From: Candidatus Auribacterota bacterium
GTDB lineage: Bacteria; Auribacterota; UBA6266
Length of the DNA stretch: 7,460 bases
Reading direction: 5' to 3'
Assembly: GCA_016933315.1 (NCBI GenBank)
Contig: JAFGBE010000173.1
Span: forward strand, 1 to 7,460
Position numbers and translations under genes: made by a program. The notes under the pieces were generated by a model. It was given only the letters and a program-made list of their open reading frames with translations. It had not been told where the DNA came from and made no database searches. The stretch's first letter is position 1; every line of letters begins with the position of its first letter. Shown piece by piece: positions 1 through 5,010 of the stretch.

Positions 1-635
1 GATTCCATCTTATCCCGCGCGCAATAAAACCCCCTGGGTGCGGTGCCTTTCATCGGACGGGAAACAAGGTCCTCCCCTTCGAGACGGAAAAACAACTCCG
101 GGGAAAAAGAACATATCGCCCAGTCATCTGTTTCCATAAATGCCGAATAAGGGGGTATTTCATCCCTTATTATGCCGCTGAAAAAATCATAGGCGCCGCA
201 GGAAAAGTCACTCTTGAGCCGGTAAGTAAAATTGACCTGGTAAGTATCTCCCCTCTCAATGAGCCCTTTTATTATAGCCAGGTCTTTTTTATATCGGCAA
301 AGGTCAATATCTGCTTCCCAGCGCGGCGTGTTCTCCGGGAGAGACCCTTTCCCATTGATAGAACAAGGGACCGCGGCCCCTTCGTAAATCCCGAACCATA
401 GAAGAGGGAAAGAGCCGATTTCCCTGACCTTGAGGGCGTTGTCGAATGCCGGCGCCGCCTCATATGAAAGGAACCCCGCGGCATAACGTTTTTTTTTCTT
501 TACCTCATCTTCAACAAGTTTCAGGGAGGGGAGAACCTGATCTGCGCAATCGGCGGAAATTACCTTCACGGGCTTACCGAATTTAAGGAAAATCTTTTTC
601 TCTGTATCAAAAAATATTACTGCCGGTTTTTTCAA
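1..635 (-). CDS. pabB: Aminodeoxychorismate synthase component I (PabB), N-terminal part, runs off the left edge
   Basis: The visible 211 residues match the N-terminal half of the chorismate-utilising PabB/TrpE family. PabB converts chorismate plus amide nitrogen to 4-amino-4-deoxychorismate in folate synthesis, in the cytoplasm. Seen: GFLSYEAAPAFD (residues 54-65), LWFGIYE (79-85), GDTYQVNFTYRL (129-140), SFSPELFFRLEGE (176-188) and RPMKGTAPRG (193-202). The lysine in PMKGT (K196) corresponds to the active-site lysine of the PIKGT motif in E. coli PabB; anthranilate synthases have alanine there, so PabB is favoured over TrpE. The reading frame is open to position 1 with no stop; the C-terminal catalytic half, and any PabC fusion, lie outside. 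No ATG or GTG is in frame near the start; the best start is TTG at 633-635, with AAAAAGG 8 nt upstream inside the end of the transporter gene. The 5-nt gap to that gene suggests co-transcription. Confidence 0.9.
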   Translation of the reverse strand, partial: MKKPAVIFFDTEKKIFLKFGKPVKVISADCADQVLPSLKLVEDEVKKKKRYAAGFLSYEAAPAFDNALKVREIGSFPLLWFGIYEGAAVPCSINGKGSLPENTPRWEADIDLCRYKKDLAIIKGLIERGDTYQVNFTYRLKSDFSCGAYDFFSGIIRDEIPPYSAFMETDDWAICSFSPELFFRLEGEDLVSRPMKGTAPRGFYCARDKME

Positions 636-640
636 AAAAG

Positions 641-2716
641 CTACCTTTTTCTGACAATTTTGGGTTCCGCTGAAGGCACAGAACCTATTGCCTTGACAAA
701 ACACCACGCCAGTCCACCAAACACAATGAGCCCCGTAACAGCGAGTATAATCATCGATGTCGCGGACAGGGCCATCTCTTTCTTGACCGTACTTCCAGCA
801 TGCATTGTAATAAACGCGAGCGATATACCCAGTGACGAACCAACGCAAAAAGTGCTCAGAGCCGCGCCGGAACGCAGCCAGAAACTGGGATCAGACTTCA
901 TGGCCTCACCCCTGAACACCCTTCCGCCGCTTACAGCTACCAACACAACTGAAACAATGATTGATGCCGCGCATAACAGCGGCACTACCGGATCTTTTGA
1001 GTTCAACGCAATTTCAGCCACTTTAAGATGAACTGTCCTCATAAACGTAAAAAACAGCAATATCAACAAGGCACAGGCTGCGTAAAATACTTTTTTCCCA
1101 AGGTCTGCGCCTTGAATCTTTCCTGCGCGCGCCTGTCTCTTTTGATCGTCCTTTCTCTTAACATGTTTCCTGTAAGTAACTATAAACGACACCAAAGGGA
1201 CTATTAGAGCTATAGAGATGCTGACGACTGAAGGAAAATAAAAGCTCCCGTCGGGACTGTGAAAAAGACCACCTTTTTTTGAAAGGTCATCAAACAAACT
1301 CCATATGAATAACGCCGACAGGATAACAGGGATAACAACCCTTATAAGGATATCCCACCATATTCCTATATGCCAGTCGCTTCGCTCATTCGCGTGATCA
1401 CGCAAAATCCCAGTATTGAAAAGCCATCCCAAAACGATACATTCCAGCAGCCCCAAAAGGGCGATTCCCCACGTGCCGTTAATCATACCGTCAACAAGCC
1501 CGACCCAGTTAAGGCCTCCGTTGGTGCAGTAAAAAAGTCCCGCCAACAGGCCGGCCAGGCTCATTATTATGAGGACTCCGGACCTTTTCCAGCCGGTTTT
1601 ATCAACGATGCTCGCCAGGACAGTTTCAGTAATAGAAAACGCGGAATCCAGCCCAAGCGTTATCAGGGTTATAAAAAAGATAAAACTGAACCACGCCGAA
1701 TAAGGCAATTGTGCTAATGCGTAGGGAAAAGCCACAAATGCAAGGGATGGGCCCTCTTTTGCCACTTCCGAAACAGGAACCGGATTACCCGCAAGCTGAG
1801 TCGCATAGGCCATGCCTCCTAAAGTCGCAAAAACAGCAAGCCCGCATATAAAACTTGTTCCGAAATCCGCGAGACCGATGATGGTTGCGTTGTTGTTGAT
1901 ATCGCTTTTCCTGTGCAGAAAACTCGCGTACGTAATCATAACCCCAAACGCCAGGCTCATCGAAAAAAACACCTGGCCGAAAGCCCATTTCCAGGTAGCG
2001 GGTTCAGCCAAACGGCTCCAATCCGGTTCCAGATAATAAGCAAGGCCTTTAACCGCTCCGGGCAACGTCAAGCCCCTAATTGTCAGGATAACCAGCATTA
2101 TCCACGGAAGAGGTACGGTAAGCCACACCACCTTGCTCACCAGGTTAACCCCCCTAAAAATACACAAATACATCGCGGCCCAGCTTATAACAAGAGTAAC
2201 GGCTATTTCTATCCGGAAATTCCCCAAAGAAAAACTTTCATGATAGCCTAAATACGAGTTGAAAAAGAAATTTGTCGCTTCCTTCACTCCCGCAACTCCT
2301 TCTCCGGCCCATGGAAGATGCCCTCCGTTAAATATGCCCTTTACGCTGAACCATAAAAAGTTGAAACAATACGCAAGGATAACAGGATAATACGTTATTA
2401 TCACAAAACCGAGCAGGACTCCCCACCATCCTACGGTTTCGAAATGCTTGTTCGCCTGAGAAAAAGCGTCCGGCGCAGCCTTCTGGAATTTATGCCCTAT
2501 GGAGAATTCAAGGATCATCAGCGGTATACCTATTACAAACATAGCCAATATATACGGTATAAGAAAAGCGCCTCCCCCGTATGAGTAAAGCTTATACGGG
2601 AAACCCCATAGGTTCCCGAGTCCGACTGCGGAACCCACGGCGGCAAGCACAAAACCCGCTCTGCTTCCCCAATTTCCCCTTTTTTCTTCCCTGATTTCCG
2701 GTTGCGGCCGTTTCAC
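641..2716 (-). CDS. Sodium-dependent transporter, NSS/SLC6 family, with extra C-terminal membrane helices
   Basis: A 691-residue inner-membrane Na+-coupled symporter of the LeuT-fold NSS family, which imports amino acids or related amines. TM1 carries the family signature GSAVGLGNLWGFPY (28-41) followed by GGGAFLIPY (47-55). TM6 has GQVFFSMSLAFGVMITYASF (247-266), TM7 starts near D284, and TM8 has GLDS (355-358), whose D357/S358 occupy the Na2-site positions. TM10 includes GTWG and E425. LeuT is about 513 residues with 12 helices. Here TM12 ends near 514, a basic linker follows (515-542), and four more hydrophobic segments appear near 543-560, 577-597, 614-636 and 651-677. The LeuT gate pair R30/D404 aligns with G38/G410. 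The start is GTG (2714-2716) with AGGAG 7 nt upstream, and a strong promoter lies at 2754-2782. pabB follows after 5 nt. The substrate cannot be read from sequence. Confidence 0.95.
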   Translation of the reverse strand: MKRPQPEIREEKRGNWGSRAGFVLAAVGSAVGLGNLWGFPYKLYSYGGGAFLIPYILAMFVIGIPLMILEFSIGHKFQKAAPDAFSQANKHFETVGWWGVLLGFVIITYYPVILAYCFNFLWFSVKGIFNGGHLPWAGEGVAGVKEATNFFFNSYLGYHESFSLGNFRIEIAVTLVISWAAMYLCIFRGVNLVSKVVWLTVPLPWIMLVILTIRGLTLPGAVKGLAYYLEPDWSRLAEPATWKWAFGQVFFSMSLAFGVMITYASFLHRKSDINNNATIIGLADFGTSFICGLAVFATLGGMAYATQLAGNPVPVSEVAKEGPSLAFVAFPYALAQLPYSAWFSFIFFITLITLGLDSAFSITETVLASIVDKTGWKRSGVLIIMSLAGLLAGLFYCTNGGLNWVGLVDGMINGTWGIALLGLLECIVLGWLFNTGILRDHANERSDWHIGIWWDILIRVVIPVILSALFIWSLFDDLSKKGGLFHSPDGSFYFPSVVSISIALIVPLVSFIVTYRKHVKRKDDQKRQARAGKIQGADLGKKVFYAACALLILLFFTFMRTVHLKVAEIALNSKDPVVPLLCAASIIVSVVLVAVSGGRVFRGEAMKSDPSFWLRSGAALSTFCVGSSLGISLAFITMHAGSTVKKEMALSATSMIILAVTGLIVFGGLAWCFVKAIGSVPSAEPKIVRKR

Positions 2717-2753
2717 CTATAAACTCCTATGCCGTTATCGACATTTTAAAGAG

Positions 2754-2782
2754 ATTATAGATTATCACAACGTGCGTGACAA
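2754..2782 (-). promoter_or_regulatory. Sigma-70-type promoter for the NSS transporter-pabB unit
   Basis: On the minus strand the -35 box TTGTCA (2777-2782, five of six consensus bases) is followed by a 17-nt spacer and a perfect -10 box TATAAT (2754-2759). The predicted start near 2747 gives a 5' leader of about 30 nt carrying AGGAG ahead of the GTG codon. This is inference from consensus matching, but box quality, spacing and placement all agree. Confidence 0.8.
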
Positions 2783-2783
2783 T
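2761..2783 (-). promoter_or_regulatory. Operator-like dyad over the transporter promoter
   Basis: Read on the minus strand, ATTGTCAC, seven bases, then GTGATAAT form an inverted repeat with 7 of 8 positions matching. It covers the -35 box and spacer of the promoter, a typical site for a dimeric repressor. The half-site order (TCAC...GTGA) is opposite to the CRP consensus (TGTGA...TCACA), so CRP is not implied. No regulator gene is in the window. Confidence 0.4.
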
Positions 2784-2903
2784 AATTTTCCAAGCTTCAA
2801 CCAGGATGGGCTATATATGATAAGCAAAAATTCTTCTCTCTTTTTTTGCTTAAACAATGGGCGCAGGTCAGGGAATAAATTTTCCGGGGATGTTTGAAAG
2901 TTA

Positions 2904-2966
2904 CCCTGAAATTTTCGAAGAAAATATCGGGTACTCAATCCCGGAAATTCTTCGAATTTCACGGGG
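2904..2966. repeat. Long imperfect hairpin with TTCGAAGAA core
   Basis: Arms at 2904-2931 and 2940-2966 pair through CCC, TGAAA, a shared TTCGAAGAA core and a terminal CGGG, with small 2-nt asymmetries. The apical loop is 8 nt (2932-2939). It is the longest palindrome of the segment and lacks a following T-run on either strand, so it is not an obvious intrinsic terminator. Confidence 0.6.
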
Positions 2967-2988
2967 CCCGCCGAGTCTTTCCGCACTT

Positions 2989-3040
2989 GACTTTTTTGCT
3001 CGCTCGCCCTTCGGGCACCATGGCCGCTCACAAAAAAGAC
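2989..3040. repeat. Palindrome with T6/A6 arms and inner GCCC-TTC-GGGC hairpin
   Basis: The outer arms GACTTTTTTG (2989-2998) and CAAAAAAGAC (3031-3040) match at 9 of 10 positions. Between them GCCC TTC GGGC (3006-3016) forms a small stable hairpin. On either strand an inner GC-rich stem is followed some bases later by a T- or A-run, so weak terminator activity is possible but spacing is poor. Confidence 0.45.
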
Positions 3041-3050
3041 ACCCCTTAAA

Positions 3051-3105
3051 ACTTACTCCCTGCCCAGCTTTAAGCCTCCACATAGATCAGGGAGGATAAG
3101 TAAGT
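3051..3105. repeat. Imperfect palindrome ACTTACT-CCCTG / CAGGG-AGTAAGT
   Basis: The left arm ACTTACTCCCTG (3051-3062) pairs with CAGGG (3088-3092) and AGTAAGT (3099-3105), leaving a 6-nt bulge at 3093-3098. A short GCTT-T-AAGC palindrome sits in the loop. Confidence 0.4.
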
Positions 3106-3152
3106 GTTTCGAACGGATTCGGGAGCTGAGTGTTCTTCTCAGTGACTGACCT

Positions 3153-3203
3153 GTCCCCACTGTTTTGATTTGTTTTTAAAAATAAAAACAAATCAAGGGG
3201 GAC
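3153..3203. repeat. Hairpin with perfect 14-bp AT-rich stem bounded by GTCCCC/GGGGAC
   Basis: TTGATTTGTTTTTA (3165-3178) and its exact reverse complement (3183-3196) form a 14-bp stem with an AAAA loop. GTCCCC (3153-3158) and GGGGAC (3198-3203) form an outer clamp. The architecture matches the adjacent hairpin at 3222-3262. Confidence 0.7.
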
Positions 3204-3221
3204 GAGGAGGACAGCGAGAAT

Positions 3222-3262
3222 GTCCCCTGCCATTTTGCTCCGCAAAATGAAGATGCGGGGAC
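3222..3262. repeat. Second hairpin bounded by GTCCCC/GGGGAC
   Basis: The outer clamp GTCCCC (3222-3227) and GGGGAC (3257-3262) encloses CATTTTGC (3231-3238), a 3-nt loop, and GCAAAATG (3242-3249), a perfect 8-bp inner stem. With the preceding hairpin this gives a tandem pair of the same design. On the plus strand ACTAAAAAG follows, so there is no T-run terminator. Confidence 0.65.
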
Positions 3263-3270
3263 TAAAAAGA

Positions 3271-3309
3271 GAGTGAGAAATACTTGCTTATTCTCCTATT
3301 ATCTTACTC
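3271..3309. repeat. Weak palindrome near the right end of the noncoding segment
   Basis: GAGTGAGA (3271-3278) and TCTTACTC (3302-3309) match at 7 of 8 positions, and GAGAA/TTCTC (3275-3279 and 3291-3295) offers an alternative inner stem. The arms are short, so it could be chance taken alone. Confidence 0.3.
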
Positions 3310-3373
3310 GTGATCAAAGACAGAGAAGAATTTTTGCTTTATCTTAAATCTTTATTAAGGCGCAAACCACAGA

Positions 3374-3393
3374 CAATCAGAATTTATTGATTG
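3374..3393 (+). promoter_or_regulatory. Operator-like dyad CAATCA-N8-TGATTG
   Basis: CAATCA (3374-3379) and TGATTG (3388-3393) form a perfect 6-bp inverted repeat with an 8-nt spacer. The right half overlaps the -35 box at 3387-3392 of the adjacent promoter, so a bound dimer could control access. The arms are short and the identity of any regulator is unknown. Confidence 0.35.
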
Positions 3394-3415
3394 CCGGGTT
3401 AAAGACTGGTATATT
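3387..3415 (+). promoter_or_regulatory. Promoter for the MgtC-family gene, predicted leaderless
   Basis: TTGATT (3387-3392, four of six consensus bases), a 17-nt spacer and TATATT (3410-3415, five of six) form a good sigma-70-type promoter. Initiation 6-8 nt beyond the -10 box would fall at about 3421-3423, on the ATG at 3422. No Shine-Dalgarno sequence precedes that ATG, which agrees with a leaderless transcript. Confidence 0.6.
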
Positions 3416-3421
3416 TATGTC

Positions 3422-4120
3422 ATGGAAAATATCATCAGTTATATGAACGAGCTTGTTTTCGCATCCGAGTTGACTTATCACGTGATTTTTTTCAGGCTTA
3501 TACTCGCCGTTATCGCAGGCGGACTGATAGGGCAAAACCGCGAACGCCATTTTAAGCCCGCCGGATTGAGAACACATATCATAATATGCACCGGCGCGAC
3601 GCTTCTTATGCTGCTGTCAATCTACCTGCCTTCAAAAACCGGGGGGGATCCGGGAAGGATCGCCGCCCAGGTTGTAACGGGTATCGGGTTTCTGGGCGCC
3701 GGCGCTATCTTCCGGCTCGGCTTCAATGTAAGGGGGCTTACAAGCGCCGCCAGCATATGGACAACCGCAGCCATAGGCCTGACCATAGGCGCGGGCATGT
3801 ATGCGGCAAGCGCCTTTGCCGTAATAATAATACTTTTAACATTGAACGTCCTGAATATCATAGAACTGAAGATATTCAGATACAGAACCGCAAAAATATT
3901 GAGCGTAATAACAGATAAATACTCAGGCGCAGTAGATAAAATAATCGATTATCTTGACAAAAAAGACGTCGAGCTGAACGATATCAGCATTGAAGAAGAT
4001 ATTGAGACAGGCACGATAGAACTGAAATCCGTTGTTTATATCCTCAAGAGAGAAGGCACAAAGAAATTTTTTGAGGGATTGCGAAACATAGACGGGATAA
4101 AAAGAATTTCCCTCAAGTAG
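3422..4120 (+). CDS. MgtC/SapB family membrane protein
   Basis: A 232-residue inner-membrane protein of the MgtC/SapB family, linked in some bacteria to growth at low Mg2+ and, for Salmonella MgtC, to control of the F-type ATP synthase. Seen: GGLIGQNRERHFKPAGLRTH (33-52), CTGATLLML (56-64), AAQVVTGIGFLGAGAIF (81-97) and VRGLTSAASIWTTAAIGLTI (103-122), all diagnostic of the membrane domain. There are about four to five hydrophobic segments, at roughly 20-38, 52-70, 83-97, 110-125 and 127-148. The soluble tail (155-232) looks like the small alpha/beta (ACT-like) domain of longer family members, so length is normal. ATG at 3422 lacks a ribosome site; the next Met (residue 8) has none either. The gene ends 1 nt from a convergent gene. 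The exact role here (magnesium homeostasis or other) is unknown. Confidence 0.92.
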   Translation: MENIISYMNELVFASELTYHVIFFRLILAVIAGGLIGQNRERHFKPAGLRTHIIICTGATLLMLLSIYLPSKTGGDPGRIAAQVVTGIGFLGAGAIFRLGFNVRGLTSAASIWTTAAIGLTIGAGMYAASAFAVIIILLTLNVLNIIELKIFRYRTAKILSVITDKYSGAVDKIIDYLDKKDVELNDISIEEDIETGTIELKSVVYILKREGTKKFFEGLRNIDGIKRISLK

Positions 4121-4121
4121 G

Positions 4122-4901
4122 CTATTTCCCCTTTCTTTTCCTCTGTTTTAAAAGCCATTCAAACACTTTTTTGTTTTTAAACGTCGGGACCCACGCGTCG
4201 TGCTCCCCGTCGGGATACTCTGTATAAAAGGGTTTTCCCCCTTTTTTCCTGATTGCATCTATCATGCTTCTCGACCGCCTCACGGCAACAACGTCATCAA
4301 GTTCCCCGTGAAAAGCCCATATCGGAATCTTCGCTAAACTCCCCGCTTTTGAAATATCCCCGCCGCCGCAGATAGGAATGGCAGCGGCAAAATATTCAGG
4401 GCGGCGCTCGATAATGTCCCAGACCGCAAAACCGCCCATGGACAAACCCACGACATAAATTCTCTTTGTGTCTATCGGTTTCTCTTTTACCGTATCATCC
4501 AGAAGCGCCATAGCAAGCTTCAGGGCATTGGTGGGAGCAGCGGCCATCTTGTGGGATATCCCCGAATAAGAGATTTTAACCCATTCTTCCCGCCTTGAAC
4601 ACTGCGGCGCCAGCATGAACACCGGCTCACCGTGGGATTTGCTGTAACCAATAAGTTCCCTGATACCGTAAGACATCTGCCTTAAATTATCAGAGCCTCT
4701 TTCAAGAGAGCCGTGGAAGAACAGTACCAGCGGATACTTCTTTTTTTTGCGCAGCCCGGGCGGAATATAAATCCTGTAAGGGATCTTTTTGCCGGAGGCA
4801 TCCTTGAAAATATGCGCCTGGGTAGCGTCCTTTATTCTTGTGTGCAAGAAGACCGCGGGGAACAACACAAGGGCCGACAAAAAAAATAACTCTGCTGACA
4901 T
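4122..4901 (-). CDS. Exported alpha/beta hydrolase, esterase/predicted-peptidase type (COG4099-like)
   Basis: A 259-residue serine hydrolase resembling the predicted peptidase/esterase group with dienelactone-hydrolase and feruloyl-esterase-like folds. With ATG at 4899-4901 as residue 1, the oxyanion segment is LFFHGS (60-65), the nucleophile elbow GLSMGG (152-157) has Ser154, the acid is likely Asp202 in HGELDD, and the base is His234 in DGEHDAW. The hydrophobic N-terminus (about 4-20) suggests a signal peptide or membrane anchor. An in-frame TTG at 4922 would add seven residues, but AAGGG (4908-4912) lies 6 nt before the ATG at 4901, so that start is preferred. It has its own promoter (4954-4981). 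Its stop is 1 nt from the MgtC-family stop. The neighbouring CBM9 barrel protein hints at carbohydrate-ester substrates; this is inference, and a peptidase or lipid esterase remains possible. Confidence 0.87.
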   Translation of the reverse strand: MSAELFFLSALVLFPAVFLHTRIKDATQAHIFKDASGKKIPYRIYIPPGLRKKKKYPLVLFFHGSLERGSDNLRQMSYGIRELIGYSKSHGEPVFMLAPQCSRREEWVKISYSGISHKMAAAPTNALKLAMALLDDTVKEKPIDTKRIYVVGLSMGGFAVWDIIERRPEYFAAAIPICGGGDISKAGSLAKIPIWAFHGELDDVVAVRRSRSMIDAIRKKGGKPFYTEYPDGEHDAWVPTFKNKKVFEWLLKQRKRKGK

Positions 4902-4953
4902 AAACATCCCTTCTGCTTCCAAAATATTTCAACAGCCTTCAACAAAGGATAGC

Positions 4954-4981
4954 ATTATACGGTTCCCCCCGAATATTGCAA
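4954..4981 (-). promoter_or_regulatory. Promoter for the alpha/beta hydrolase gene
   Basis: On the minus strand TTGCAA (4976-4981, four of six), a 16-nt spacer containing a run of six G, and a perfect TATAAT (4954-4959) precede the gene. Initiation near 4947 gives a leader of roughly 46 nt including the AAGGG ribosome site. It lies in the 109-nt gap after the barrel gene, so the hydrolase can be expressed independently. No convincing terminator is seen between the two genes. Confidence 0.65.
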
Positions 4982-5010
4982 CTGATATTTTTGATAAAAG
5001 GGAAACTGAA

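Larger units (their letters stand above)
2822..3339. repeat. Palindrome-packed noncoding segment bounded by an 18-bp inverted repeat
   Basis: Most of the 705-nt gap between the divergent transporter and mgtC-type genes is taken up by this 518-bp segment. Its ends are a perfect 18-bp inverted repeat (2822-2839 AAGCAAAAATTCTTCTCT; 3322-3339 its reverse complement). Between them lie successive imperfect palindromes at about 2904-2966, 2989-3040, 3051-3105, 3126-3142, 3153-3203, 3222-3262 and 3271-3309. No open frame inside has a convincing ribosome site or recognisable protein, and no transposase remains. It may be a non-autonomous (MITE-like or REP/RAYT-type) mobile element or a structured RNA; the sequence alone does not decide. 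No clear target-site duplication was found outside the ends. Confidence 0.55.

Noticed and set aside
272..484. Minus-strand frame of 70 codons
   Set aside because: It is an alternative frame inside pabB, whose own frame carries the conserved family motifs.
1..635. Anthranilate synthase (TrpE) as identity of the left-edge gene
   Set aside because: The PMKGT motif carries the lysine typical of aminodeoxychorismate synthase where TrpE has alanine, and the N-terminal GFLSYEAAPAFD pattern is PabB-like.
2765..3031. Minus-strand open frame of 88 codons in the intergenic region
   Set aside because: It runs through the palindromes and T-runs, has no convincing ribosome site, low-complexity basic composition and no recognisable domain.
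2857..3099. Plus-strand open frame of 80 codons in the same region
   Set aside because: It overlaps the other frame and the hairpins, has no ribosome site and no protein-like pattern.
3340..3421. Magnesium-sensing riboswitch (M-box or mgtA-type leader) upstream of the MgtC-family gene
   Set aside because: No M-box core motifs are visible, and the best promoter leaves no leader to hold one.
2717..3421. CRISPR array or tRNA in the intergenic region
   Set aside because: There are no regularly spaced direct repeats and no tRNA cloverleaf or T-loop motif; the repeats are inverted and irregular.
4071..4116. TTGAGGGA/TCCCTCAA inverted repeat at the end of the MgtC-family gene as a terminator
   Set aside because: The 8-bp arms are separated by a 30-nt loop and no T-run follows on either strand; it lies in coding sequence.
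4902..4922. TTG start (4922) or first ATG (4907) for the alpha/beta hydrolase
   Set aside because: The AAGGG ribosome site abuts the 4907 ATG and lies downstream of the TTG; only the ATG at 4901 has proper spacing.
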